Shown here: positions 1 to 7,741 of the stretch, one piece after another | How the letters are laid out: every line of letters begins with the position of its first letter | Position numbering within the stretch: position 1 is the stretch's first letter | NCBI RefSeq assembly: GCF_018860915.1 | Contig: NZ_JAHKQD010000014.1 | Span: 1-64,000 of the forward strand | DNA: 64,000 nt | DNA from: Colwellia sp. C2M11 | Lineage (GTDB): Bacteria; Pseudomonadota; Gammaproteobacteria; Enterobacterales; Alteromonadaceae | Reading direction: 5' to 3' | Translations under genes and position numbers: made by a program | Notes under the pieces: generated by a model | Database searches by the model: none | Told to the model about the DNA's origin: nothing | The model's input: the letters and a program-made list of their open reading frames with translations, nothing else

Positions 1-235
1 TAACATTGGTATTATGTTATATCTCATTATTAGGCGAATTAATTCGTCCCTACGGTGATAATATTCGACTCCGTCGTCGAACATTTTGTAGGGGCGACTT
101 CAGTCGCCTGATCACAATACACGCCAATAACATTGGTATTATGTTATGTCCCATTATTAGGCGAATTAATTCGCCCCTACAGTGAGAATAATTAATTCCT
201 TCGTAAGGCGTTTTTAAAGGGGCGACTTCAACCAT
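1..235. repeat. Two-copy palindromic intergenic repeat
   Basis: Two diverged copies of a unit of about 107 bp lie at 1-109 and 128-234. Their first 53 bases (1-53 and 128-180) differ at only a few positions. Each unit is roughly palindromic: an arm reading aggcgaattaattcg(t/c)ccctac at 32-53 or 159-180 is mirrored by gtaggggcgacttcagtcgcct at 88-109, and in the second copy by a shortened arm near 217-234. This looks like a REP or MITE-type element without coding capacity. The first copy may extend beyond the window edge. A short reading frame across it is not credible as a gene. Confidence 0.75.
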
Positions 236-320
236 TTATATAATTTAACAGCTCGATATATCAGTTAATGTATTTAATTCAAACTAAGTACGACGCAGTT
301 ATAGGCTTAGCTGAACTAAG

Positions 321-1280
321 CTAATTACCGATTAAACCATTAATGTGGGCTACAACACTTCTGCCCAAAGAGCTTAAACTATAACCACCTTCTAATACAG
401 ATACTATACGTCCTTTAGCATGATCTTGAGCAATTACCTTGAGTTCATCAGTTATCCAACGGTAGTCACTTTCTGTTAGGCAAATTTGTGACATTTCGTC
501 TTCAATATGAGCATCAAAACCTGCAGAAATAAAGATAATTTCAGGCTTAAACTTGTTTAAAGCCGGTAGCCAGTGTTCAGTTATAGTCTTGCGGAATCCT
601 TCGCTTTTAGTTGTTGCAGCTAAAGGAGTATTTATTATAGGCGGTGTATCACTTTCGTTAATATCAAAGGGGTAGAAAGGATATTGGTAACTAGAGCAAA
701 ATAAATATGCGCCTTCTGATGTATCATCAACGGTAGGGAAATAATTTCTAACAATATCTTCTGTTCCATTACCGTGGTGTACGTCAAAATCGACAATAGC
801 GATTCGTTTTAACTTATATGTTTTTTTTGCGTAGGCTGCGGCAATAGCAATATTATTAAAAAAGCAAAATCCCATTCCTTTATCGTGTTCAGCATGATGT
901 CCTGGCGGTCGAGTAGTACAGAAAGCACTATTTAACGTATTGTCCATTACTAAATCTACACCATCAATTACAGCACCAGCAGATAGCATAATAGAGGTTA
1001 ACGTTTTTGAATCCATTACAGAATCTTCACCAATAACAAAATTTTCATTTTCAGAAGTGGGTGCATTATTGAAAACAAAATCAATGTATTTTTGCGTGTG
1101 TGCTAAAGAGAGTAATGACTTATCAATAGGCTTAGCATCAAATTGTCGTACAACATAATCAAGTCCACTTCGTATTAGTTGATCTGAAATGGCGGTTAAA
1201 CGTTTGCCATTTTCAGGATGATCTTTTCCTAAATTATGGTGGTCTCCACATCGGTAGTGGCCAATTATTCCAATAGTCAT
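321..1280 (-). CDS. Histone deacetylase-family (AcuC-like) deacetylase
   Basis: A 319-residue zinc-dependent deacetylase of the arginase/HDAC fold. The family removes acetyl groups from lysine side chains or acetylpolyamines. The signatures are intact: the tandem catalytic histidines H128-H129 in RPPGHHAEH, zinc ligands D166 and H168 in DFDVHHGNGTE, the third zinc ligand D256 in SAGFDAH, and the transition-state tyrosine Y300 in LEGGY. No signal peptide, so cytoplasmic. The ATG is preceded by gagaaa. It lies 106 bp downstream of, and on the same strand as, a CoA-transferase fused to a GNAT acetyltransferase, which suggests a reversible acetylation pair comparable to Bacillus AcuA/AcuC. The substrate is not readable from sequence; an acetylpolyamine amidohydrolase is the main alternative. 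Confidence 0.88.
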   Translation of the reverse strand: MTIGIIGHYRCGDHHNLGKDHPENGKRLTAISDQLIRSGLDYVVRQFDAKPIDKSLLSLAHTQKYIDFVFNNAPTSENENFVIGEDSVMDSKTLTSIMLSAGAVIDGVDLVMDNTLNSAFCTTRPPGHHAEHDKGMGFCFFNNIAIAAAYAKKTYKLKRIAIVDFDVHHGNGTEDIVRNYFPTVDDTSEGAYLFCSSYQYPFYPFDINESDTPPIINTPLAATTKSEGFRKTITEHWLPALNKFKPEIIFISAGFDAHIEDEMSQICLTESDYRWITDELKVIAQDHAKGRIVSVLEGGYSLSSLGRSVVAHINGLIGN

Positions 1281-1386
1281 ACATTTCTCATTAATTTTTG
1301 ATGCTTGTTCTTTATTAATACAATATTGTTATTATTGTATATTTTCTATGATGTTTATTTATAGCGTCTATCTATTTAATTGTTGA

Positions 1387-3249
1387 TTATTGAGCAATTA
1401 AATCTTTTTCTTCGCTTAATGGAAGTTTTAAGCTGATTTCATCAAAGTCGTCACTAGGTTGACGAACAAATCCTGCTCTTTCAAAAACTTTTAACATAGA
1501 GGCATTATCTCTACGCACACAGGCAACTAAACTGTCGAGCTTTCTAATTTTGGCAATCTCGATCATTTGACCTAATAAAGTACTGGCCATACCTCGACCA
1601 CGTAAACTTTCTTTAATAACAAAAGCGACTTCACCAGAATTAATACTTTCAATATAATAATACCGAGCTACTGCTTGTATTGCTTCGCCTAAATAATCTT
1701 TGCGGGTAAAGCATAAGGCTAAATCTACGTGTTGATTCACGCTAACCAAATTACATGATTTTTCTCGTGTCATTTGAGTTATATGATGATTGTAACGCAT
1801 GATTAAGGTTTCTTTATTGTGTGAATAAAAGAACTCTTGCAGTTTACGTTCGTCTGATGGGGAGAGTGGGCGTAAAATGTAATCAATATTAGCAAAGTTG
1901 AATTTTTTTAGCTCAACATCCCCGAGCTCAGGCACTGAACTAGGTGAGCTTTCTTGATATTCAGGTACCCAATAATGTTTACGGACATCAGCTAATAATT
2001 GTTCTCTAAACTTAGGATGAGCAATACGAATAAGCTCTAATGCACGTTCTCGAATGCTTTTACCTTGTAATGAGGCAATACCAAATTCAGTGACAACATA
2101 TGAGACATGACCACGTGAAGTCACTACGCCACCGCCTTCGGTAATATGCGCTACAATACGTGATATTTTGCCATCTTTGGTAGTAGAAGGTAGAGCGATA
2201 ATAGGTTTACCACCTTTACTTAATGATGCACCTCGCACGAAATCGACTTGTCCACCTATGCCACTGTAAAATTGATAACCAATAGAGTCTGAAACCACTT
2301 GCCCTGTCAAATCAACTTCAATTGCGCTATTGATGGACACCATGTTGTCATTTTTGGCAATTTTAACGGGAGAGTTAACGTGTTCTGAAGGATAAAATTC
2401 AATGTGGGGATTCCCGTCAACAAAATCATATACTTTTTGGCTACCTACGCAATAGGTGACCACTGCCTTTCCTTTATGGTATGTTTTTTTGCGATTATTT
2501 ATCACGCCTTTTAGCATTAAGTCAATAATACCGTCAGATAGCATTTCACTATGAATTCCTAGATCTTTATGGTTAGCTAAGTAGCGTAAAACGGCTTCAG
2601 GAATTTTACCTATGCCTATTTGTAAAGTGGCTCCATTTTCGACTAGCATGGCAGCGTATTGACCTATTTGCTCAGTGCGTCGGTCGAGTGCAGGAGGAAT
2701 AACTTCAGGTAATTTTTGTTCTTGATTTATCCACGCATGAATTTGATTTAAATGAACAAAACTATGGCCATTAGTACGAGGCATATGTGGGTTGATTTGT
2801 GCAATCACATATTTTGCAGCTTTAACTGCCGCTGACACTACATCGACGCTGACACCTAAAGAGCAATAACCATATTCATCTGGTGGGCTAACCATAATTA
2901 ATGCAGCATCAAGAGGTAAACTGTTTTCATTAAATAAACGTGGAATATCAGAAATGAAACAAGGCGTGTAATCGCCACGTCCTTCAGCAATCGCTTCTCG
3001 GATATTCTTTCCTCCGATAAACAAACTGTTCACTTTAAAAAGATCTTTATGTTCAGGTTTTGCCCAAACGTTTTCAGATAAAGTTAAAATGTGTACTGTT
3101 TCAATGTCATGTAATTTATTTGAATTAGCGATTAAATTGTCAATTAAGGCGTTAGGTACCGCAGCTCCTGAGCCGATAAAAATTCGGTTTCCTGACTTTA
3201 AATAATCTTCCCAATTTATATTGTCACGTTCTTCATATTGGCCTGCCAT
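1387..3249 (-). CDS. Acetyl-CoA hydrolase/CoA-transferase fused to GNAT acetyltransferase
   Basis: A 620-residue two-domain protein. Residues 1 to about 430 are an acetyl-CoA hydrolase/4-hydroxybutyrate CoA-transferase domain, with the likely catalytic glutamate E235 in HSEMLSDG and the C-terminal GGGVVTSRGHVSYVVTEFG segment. Residues about 455-610 form a GNAT N-acetyltransferase domain with the acetyl-CoA pyrophosphate loop RGRGMAS. The first domain moves or hydrolyses CoA from acyl-CoA; the second transfers acetyl to an amine, probably a protein lysine. The start is ATG with taggaat upstream. The deacetylase at 321-1280 follows in the same direction. The gap upstream of this gene (3250-3402) is divergent and carries an FNR-like site. 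Domain calls are secure; the in vivo reaction is inference. Confidence 0.88.
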   Translation of the reverse strand: MAGQYEERDNINWEDYLKSGNRIFIGSGAAVPNALIDNLIANSNKLHDIETVHILTLSENVWAKPEHKDLFKVNSLFIGGKNIREAIAEGRGDYTPCFISDIPRLFNENSLPLDAALIMVSPPDEYGYCSLGVSVDVVSAAVKAAKYVIAQINPHMPRTNGHSFVHLNQIHAWINQEQKLPEVIPPALDRRTEQIGQYAAMLVENGATLQIGIGKIPEAVLRYLANHKDLGIHSEMLSDGIIDLMLKGVINNRKKTYHKGKAVVTYCVGSQKVYDFVDGNPHIEFYPSEHVNSPVKIAKNDNMVSINSAIEVDLTGQVVSDSIGYQFYSGIGGQVDFVRGASLSKGGKPIIALPSTTKDGKISRIVAHITEGGGVVTSRGHVSYVVTEFGIASLQGKSIRERALELIRIAHPKFREQLLADVRKHYWVPEYQESSPSSVPELGDVELKKFNFANIDYILRPLSPSDERKLQEFFYSHNKETLIMRYNHHITQMTREKSCNLVSVNQHVDLALCFTRKDYLGEAIQAVARYYYIESINSGEVAFVIKESLRGRGMASTLLGQMIEIAKIRKLDSLVACVRRDNASMLKVFERAGFVRQPSDDFDEISLKLPLSEEKDLIAQ

Positions 3250-3308
3250 ACAAATTCCTATTTTAATTCTTATACTGCAATATTAAGAGGTTACCTTATT
3301 AAAGCACT

Positions 3309-3322
3309 TTACATCAATGTAA
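3309..3322. promoter_or_regulatory. 14-bp palindrome TTACATCAATGTAA
   Basis: A perfect inverted repeat TTACAT-CA-ATGTAA in the divergent gap, 60 bp upstream of the CoA-transferase/GNAT gene start. It is a candidate operator for that gene. No regulator can be assigned from sequence. Confidence 0.35.
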
Positions 3323-3353
3323 GCTATTAGATATAAGTATGACTTAATATTTA

Positions 3354-3367
3354 TTGATCCTAGTCAA
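3354..3367. promoter_or_regulatory. FNR-like site
   Basis: TTGAT-CCTA-GTCAA matches the FNR consensus TTGAT-N4-ATCAA at nine of ten defined positions. It lies in the divergent gap, about 36 bp before the GTG start of the sulfotransferase-like gene and about 105 bp before the CoA-transferase/GNAT gene. A possible -10 element (TATAAT) follows at about 3371. Either gene could be the target; one match can also arise by chance in AT-rich DNA. Confidence 0.4.
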
Positions 3368-3402
3368 TGGTATAATTATTTTTATTTATTTAGAGTAAGA
3401 AA

Positions 3403-4038
3403 GTGACCATTAATAAGATATTTATAATCGGCTTACCAAGAACTGCGACGACGAGTGTATGTTTAGCCATGTTAGGTCTAGGTTTCAAAACAGCACATAA
3501 TGCTTATACTGCAAACGCTTTTAGTGACGCTGAAGTGATTGCCGATACCCCCGTATTTTGTGACTACCAAAAACTGGATAAGCATTTTCCAAACAGTAAG
3601 TTTATTTATTTAACGCGAAACAAAGATAATTGGATACCTTCAATAAAACAGTTATTGCAGCGTATGATTGTTAATTTACAACGGATTGATGGTGGTTTTA
3701 ATCCATATTTAAAACGTTGTTACAATGAAACTTTTGCGCCGTTGACAGCTGATAATATAGAGCAAGATGATTTTCTTTTTCAATGTTATCAAAATCATCA
3801 GCAAGGGGTATTCGATTATTTTCAAAATAGATCTGATGATCTTTTAACGATAGATGTTAGCGATGAAACGAGCTACCAACAACTGTTGACTTTTCTTAAC
3901 ATTCCACCTGAAAAGGGGAGAAGCACTGGTTTTGAAAAAATTAATATCGGCGGCAAAGTTAGAGCTTGGCAAGATATTAATAATGTATTAAAAATAGAAT
4001 CAACCAATAAAGGGCGTATTGATAAGATCCTTTATTAA
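3403..4038 (+). CDS. Sulfotransferase-family P-loop protein
   Basis: A 211-residue protein of the sulfotransferase superfamily. The N-terminus has the 5'-PSB (PAPS phosphate-binding) loop IIGLPRTATTS at about residues 8-18, and a 3'-PB-like segment FIYLTRNKDNW at about 68-78. The family transfers sulfate from PAPS to hydroxyls or amines, although many bacterial members are uncharacterised. It is shorter than most (250-300 residues), which fits the compact bacterial subfamily. The start is GTG at 3403, with only a weak purine stretch (agagtaagaa) before it. No sulfur-activation genes lie nearby, so the acceptor is unknown. Confidence 0.75.
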   Translation: MTINKIFIIGLPRTATTSVCLAMLGLGFKTAHNAYTANAFSDAEVIADTPVFCDYQKLDKHFPNSKFIYLTRNKDNWIPSIKQLLQRMIVNLQRIDGGFNPYLKRCYNETFAPLTADNIEQDDFLFQCYQNHQQGVFDYFQNRSDDLLTIDVSDETSYQQLLTFLNIPPEKGRSTGFEKINIGGKVRAWQDINNVLKIESTNKGRIDKILY

Positions 4039-4095
4039 TCGGGGTTTGATCTGTAAAATCCTTTCTAATTATTTAACCTTCTCGAAATACTATTT

Positions 4096-4668
4096 ATGTT
4101 TGAATTAAAGTATAACACCACGCAAGAGTGGATTGATGCTGTTATGGCGGATTTCCCTAGTTTCTTACAAGACCATGCTGCAGCTGAAAAAAAGGCATCA
4201 GGCATGGCAATGGCAATGTTGTCGCATTACCCAGATAAAGCAAAATTGGTTAGAGCAATGACGGATTTGGCGATTGAAGAATTAATACACTTTAAACAAG
4301 TTCTAAAGTTACTTGTTGCTCGAAATGTCACCTTGGGACAAGATAAAAAAGATCCTTATATTAATCAAATCAGACAACATTTTCGTAATGGTACAAGTTA
4401 CTTTTTAATGGATCGATTATTAGTCGCAGCAGTAATTGAAGCACGAGGCTATGAAAAATTTTGGCTAGTTGCACAAGCTTTACCTGAAGGCAAAGATAAA
4501 GATCTATATGACGCCATTGCTAAATCTGAAGAAAAGCACAAAAACCTGTTTGTTGAGTTAGCATATGAATACTTTGATAAAGCAGAAGTCGATCAGCGTT
4601 TAGAAGAGCTATTAATTGTCGAGGCTGAAATATGCAAAGCATTACCGATTAAAGCAGTACTTCATTGA
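4096..4668 (+). CDS. miaE: tRNA-(ms2io6A) hydroxylase MiaE
   Basis: A 190-residue diiron monooxygenase that hydroxylates the isopentenyl group of 2-methylthio-N6-isopentenyladenosine at position 37 of tRNAs reading UNN codons. The ferritin-like four-helix iron ligands are visible: E31 in AAAEKKAS, E62 and H65 in IEELIHFK, E115 in IEARGYEKF, and E145 with H148 in KSEEKHKN. Length and motif order match the family. It sits between the sulfotransferase-like gene and an acetyltransferase on the same strand, without evident functional linkage. The ribosome-binding site is weak. Confidence 0.93.
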   Translation: MFELKYNTTQEWIDAVMADFPSFLQDHAAAEKKASGMAMAMLSHYPDKAKLVRAMTDLAIEELIHFKQVLKLLVARNVTLGQDKKDPYINQIRQHFRNGTSYFLMDRLLVAAVIEARGYEKFWLVAQALPEGKDKDLYDAIAKSEEKHKNLFVELAYEYFDKAEVDQRLEELLIVEAEICKALPIKAVLH

Positions 4669-4694
4669 TTGTGACTAGTTGATTTTATATAAAT

Positions 4695-5228
4695 ATGAAA
4701 AGATGTTTTGATAGTATTACACCTGTATTAATAAACCACCGAAAATCTGTTCATGAGCTGTGCCGTCAATTTACGCGTAGCCCAAGTAAAGGTAACTTAA
4801 AACGGTTAAAAGCCTTATTTTCCTCATGTGGCGATGATGTATTTATTGAATATGGCTTTCATATGGATTATGGCGATACTGTTAGTATTGGCGATAGAAC
4901 CTTTATTAATTCGCATTGCACTATTGTTGATGGTTCAAAAGAAACTAATAGCAAAATAAATATTGGTGCTGATTGCCTTATAGGACCAAAAGTACAACTA
5001 TTGGCTGTTTCGCATGATATTGATCCTAATGAGCGACTAGCTAAACATAACTATGTTGACGATATTTTTATTGGCAATAATGTTTGGCTAGGTGGTGGCG
5101 TGATTGTACTGGCAGGTGTAAATATTGGCGACAACAGTACAGTTGGTGCGGGTAGTGTCGTAACTAAAAATATTGAAGCGAATAGTTTTTATGCTGGAAA
5201 CCCTGCTGTGAAAATTCGTGATTTATAA
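4695..5228 (+). CDS. Hexapeptide-repeat O-acetyltransferase (Maa/LacA/NodL type)
   Basis: A 177-residue left-handed beta-helix acyltransferase. An N-terminal helical stretch (about 1-50) is followed by hexapeptide repeats (INIGADCLIGPKVQL, IFIGNNVWLGGGVIVLAGVNIGDNSTVGAGSVV) and the usual closing AGNPAVKIRDL. The catalytic histidine of the maltose/galactoside acetyltransferase group is in AVSHDIDP, about residue 111. Such enzymes acetylate sugar hydroxyls with acetyl-CoA. It starts 26 bp after miaE and may be co-transcribed. The sugar substrate cannot be named. Confidence 0.85.
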   Translation: MKRCFDSITPVLINHRKSVHELCRQFTRSPSKGNLKRLKALFSSCGDDVFIEYGFHMDYGDTVSIGDRTFINSHCTIVDGSKETNSKINIGADCLIGPKVQLLAVSHDIDPNERLAKHNYVDDIFIGNNVWLGGGVIVLAGVNIGDNSTVGAGSVVTKNIEANSFYAGNPAVKIRDL

Positions 5229-5578
5229 TTTAAGTTTTATGACTTCTGCTGGTACATATTCCGAATCAAGTTCAGGATGGCGGTGTGGATTGAATAGAAT
5301 AGAGACTCTATTTCCCGTTACTTCATAAGTGCATAACATCTAACATAATATGGTGTCCGGTCGCCTTTATTTATAACAGTACTCTATCCAAAATCGTATT
5401 ACTACATAAACTTACTAACTTCTGGTGTATTTTACTAATATCTCGTTTAATTTACGTTATAGTTATCCTACTTATTTTTATCTTATTGTATTCTAAGTGA
5501 TATTTTATTGGCTTGGCACTTGCTTGTTAAAGCAATATAGATGTTTTTAATCATCAAATAATAACAAAGGGAACTAAC
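5229..5578. other. 350-bp gap with degenerate repeat and promoter region
   Basis: No credible gene. Near 5258-5280 there is ccgaatcaagttcagg, a degenerate copy of the imperfectly palindromic CCTGAATCAAGTTCAGG type of repeat found between genes in several bacteria. At 5296-5310 is a short perfect palindrome, AATAGAG-A-CTCTATT. The right-hand end holds a sigma-54-like promoter, listed separately. Confidence 0.5.
5508..5524 (+). promoter_or_regulatory. Sigma-54 (RpoN) type -24/-12 promoter candidate
   Basis: TTGGCTTGGCACTTGCT matches the consensus YTGGCACGRNNNTTGCW at every defined position but two. The invariant GG (5510-5511) and GC (5522-5523) are exactly 12 bp apart. The start of transcription would be near 5535, giving a leader of about 45 nt before the ATG at 5579, which has the Shine-Dalgarno sequence aaaggga. 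An upstream enhancer-binding site could not be identified. Confidence 0.6.
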
Positions 5579-6235
5579 ATGTCAGTTATTTTAGAAGATC
5601 GACCTACAGAAACAGTGCGCAGTGAAGTTATTGATCAATTAATTATGAATTATAGTCATGGTGAATTATCGTATGAAGCTTTCGAGCGACGTTTAGATCA
5701 AGCTATGGAACTACAATGTAATCAAGCACTGATCGAACTGACAGAAGATTTACCTTTAACCGTTGATAAAGCTTTTGTTGAAAATAAAAAGCAAGGCTTA
5801 GCGCCCAATGTTGTTTCTGGTGAAACAGAAGATGTTGAGTATATGATTAACGTGTTTAGCGGTAATAAACGCGGCGGCGTTTGGACTGTACCAAAAGAAA
5901 TTCGTGCGCTAAGCATTTTTAGTGGTTGTGATATAGACTTAACTGATGCGAAATTTACACAAAATGAACTTCGTATAAAAATATTTAGCCTATTTAGTGG
6001 CAGTGATATTTATATACCTGAAAATGTTAATGTTGTTTCTAAAGCCTTCTGTATTTTTGGTGGTGTTGACTATCAAACATCTACTCAAGTAAATCCCAAT
6101 GTTGTTGTACCAACAATTATTATTGAAGGGATTTGTATTTTTAGTGGAATCGATATAAAAGTAAGAAGAACAATGAAAGAAAAATTTGTTGATATGGCAG
6201 ATAAATTTAAAAGTATATTTTTTCATAATATTTAA
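5579..6235 (+). CDS. DUF1707/LiaF-like envelope-stress protein
   Basis: A 218-residue protein. Residues about 1-60 form a DUF1707/SHOCT-like helical module (YSHGELSYEAFERRLDQAMEL). Residues about 95-205 resemble the C-terminal domain of LiaF-type proteins: repeated beta-rich units, each with an F-S/G-G-x-D-I/Y signature (FSGCDIDL, FSGSDIYI, FGGVDYQT, FSGIDIKV). No transmembrane segment is obvious, unlike many LiaF proteins. Homologous domains act in cell-envelope stress sensing. The start ATG has aaaggga seven bases upstream, and a sigma-54-type promoter motif precedes it. It appears to be monocistronic. Confidence 0.75.
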   Translation: MSVILEDRPTETVRSEVIDQLIMNYSHGELSYEAFERRLDQAMELQCNQALIELTEDLPLTVDKAFVENKKQGLAPNVVSGETEDVEYMINVFSGNKRGGVWTVPKEIRALSIFSGCDIDLTDAKFTQNELRIKIFSLFSGSDIYIPENVNVVSKAFCIFGGVDYQTSTQVNPNVVVPTIIIEGICIFSGIDIKVRRTMKEKFVDMADKFKSIFFHNI

Positions 6236-6393
6236 TAATAAATAAAAGCGAGTTATATTTTAACTAAGCTAACAGAAACTTTTATTATAATATAAGTATA
6301 TGAATTTATATTATAATAATTAACTAGAGCTGCTTATTAATAGCCGTTATAATGAAAATTCACATTTTTAATTTTAACCTATAAAGGTTGTTT

Positions 6394-6783
6394 ATGAAGT
6401 TTTTCTCTCGTCGTTTAGTAATGCCTAATGATTTGAATTATGCCAATTCCTTATTTGGTGGTCGTGCCCTTGAATGGATAGATGAAGAAGCGGCCATTTA
6501 TTCAATGTGTCGACTAGAAACCAACTGCTTAGTGACTAAGCATATTGGTGCTATTAGTTTTGATTCAGCAGCAAGACAAGGTGATGTTGTTGAGTTTGGT
6601 TTAGAAACTAAAAAAGTAGGGACTACTTCAATAACCATTACGTGTTTAGTGCGTAATAAAGCAACGAAAAAAACAATTTGTTTAGCGGATGATATTGTTT
6701 TTGTAAAAGTTGACCCTGAAACCCGAAAACCTGTGCCTCATGGTAAAACGCTAGAGCAGTTACAGAATTCAGAAAAAATTTAA
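6394..6783 (+). CDS. Hotdog-fold acyl-CoA thioesterase (YciA-like)
   Basis: A 129-residue single hotdog-domain protein of the acyl-CoA hydrolase group. The conserved segment NDLNYANSLFGGRALEWIDEEAA carries the catalytic Asp within WIDE, and the C-terminal strand pattern GTTSITITCLV / IVFVKVD is typical. The family hydrolyses acyl-CoA thioesters in the cytoplasm. An in-frame TTG lies two codons upstream at 6388, but the ATG at 6394 has aaagg at ideal spacing and is preferred. Chain-length preference is unknown. Confidence 0.85.
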   Translation: MKFFSRRLVMPNDLNYANSLFGGRALEWIDEEAAIYSMCRLETNCLVTKHIGAISFDSAARQGDVVEFGLETKKVGTTSITITCLVRNKATKKTICLADDIVFVKVDPETRKPVPHGKTLEQLQNSEKI

Positions 6784-6887
6784 TAATAGTAATGACGTTA
6801 TTGGTTAATCACCCACGAAAGAGTCATTGATAAGGTTTTAACTTAGCAATACAATGACGTTATTATTTACTTATTTCCAGTGTTATT

Positions 6888-7232
6888 ATGTCTTCAGATA
6901 GATTTGGCACAAGTGCCAATTATAAGCAAAAAGAACAAGGGTATCGTGATCGTGCTTTAAAGTTGTATCCATGGGTATGTGGGCGTTGTGCGCGTGAATT
7001 TGTCTACTCCAACATTAAGGAGTTAACTGTACATCATATGGATCATGATCATACAAATAATCCTAATGATGGAAGTAACTGGGAGTTATTGTGCATTTAT
7101 TGTCATGATAATGAGCATGCCAAATACACAGAACATGCTAACTATCAAACTGAAGTAAAAGCAGGGGATACTAATCAAGATACCGCTACTTACAATCCAT
7201 TTGCTGATTTAAAATCAATGTTGAAAAAGTAA
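6888..7232 (+). CDS. yajD: YajD-type HNH nuclease-fold protein
   Basis: A 114-residue HNH-fold protein like E. coli YajD. Zinc is probably held by the cysteine pairs CGRC and CIYC (about residues 31-34 and 75-78). The HNH core reads LTVHHMDHDHTNNPNDGSNWELLCIYCHDNEH (shown by its key residues HH, N, H). The biological role of YajD is unknown; nuclease activity is presumed from the fold. A rho-independent terminator follows immediately. Confidence 0.85.
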   Translation: MSSDRFGTSANYKQKEQGYRDRALKLYPWVCGRCAREFVYSNIKELTVHHMDHDHTNNPNDGSNWELLCIYCHDNEHAKYTEHANYQTEVKAGDTNQDTATYNPFADLKSMLKK

Positions 7233-7254
7233 CGCTTATTAATTATTAATTAAC

Positions 7255-7301
7255 AATACTTAACACTTTAGTTTTTATGACTCTGGTGTTAAGTATTTTT
7301 T
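7255..7301 (+). terminator. Rho-independent terminator after yajD-like gene
   Basis: Arms AATACTTAACAC (7255-7266) and GTGTTAAGTATT (7286-7297) pair over 12 bp with a 19-nt loop. A T-run follows on the plus strand. The structure overlaps the 3' end of the small minus-strand gene at 7275-7475. Confidence 0.75.
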
Positions 7302-7475
7302 ATAGTCGTTAATACCAAAATACCGAACCGATTTTTTTTGTGTTAGTTTTTTAGCAATCAGTTGCTCACCACAATAAATTTTCACAACTTGTTTGTTACC
7401 ATTGGAATCACTGTCATAACTATGCAGGTCATTCGTTCTAAGGTTATCAAATTCAGTTTTCATGATTAATTGCAT
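7275..7475 (-). CDS. Small uncharacterised protein (66 aa)
   Basis: I do not recognise this 66-residue protein. It is hydrophilic, with a lysine-rich second half (VVKIYCGEQLIAKKLTQKKSVRYFGINDYKKYL) and one cysteine; no signal or membrane segment. It starts 11 bp after the stop of the PspB-like gene on the same strand, so it is probably the last gene of the RNase H-MFS-PspB-like run. No Shine-Dalgarno sequence is visible before the ATG at 7475 or the alternative ATG at 7463. Its 3' end overlaps a terminator stem of the convergent gene. It could be a spurious frame. Confidence 0.4.
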   Translation of the reverse strand: MQLIMKTEFDNLRTNDLHSYDSDSNGNKQVVKIYCGEQLIAKKLTQKKSVRYFGINDYKKYLTPES

Positions 7476-7486
7476 AAGATAAACCG

Positions 7487-7723
7487 TTATAAATTCTTGA
7501 TATCTTTTTGAACTTGATAGCCTTCATCAGTTACAATTTTTTCAAGTACTTGTACGCGTTCAGTTAATTTACTAACTTGTATTGCTAATTGATCATTTTC
7601 TTCCCCATAAGCTTTATTTTGATTTAGCGTTTTTGATTTAAATTCTAAATATCTGTTATACATTTTGTATAATACGCCACTCACCACACACACAATGACA
7701 ACAAGCATTGTTGTTCCACTCAT
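7487..7723 (-). CDS. PspB-like small membrane protein
   Basis: A 78-residue protein with the architecture of phage-shock protein B: one N-terminal membrane helix (about residues 5-24) followed by a charged coiled-coil segment (QLAIQVSKLTERVQVLEKIVTDE, about 46-68) ending like the PspB C-terminus. In E. coli, PspB partners PspC to regulate PspF/PspA at the inner membrane. No pspA or pspC is in this window, so the gene is an orphan. It has a good ribosome-binding site (taggag) and follows the MFS gene by 18 bp. The resemblance could be only architectural. Confidence 0.6.
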   Translation of the reverse strand: MSGTTMLVVIVCVVSGVLYKMYNRYLEFKSKTLNQNKAYGEENDQLAIQVSKLTERVQVLEKIVTDEGYQVQKDIKNL

Positions 7724-7741
7724 AAGATACTCCTAACTAAG

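Noticed and set aside
50-235. 61-codon frame on the minus strand
   Set aside because: It runs through the palindromic repeat, lacks a ribosome-binding site and has no protein-like composition.
5513-5530. Alternative sigma-54 reading starting at the second TTGGCAC
   Set aside because: The GC at -12 is missing in that register; the register at 5508-5524 fits both invariant dinucleotides.
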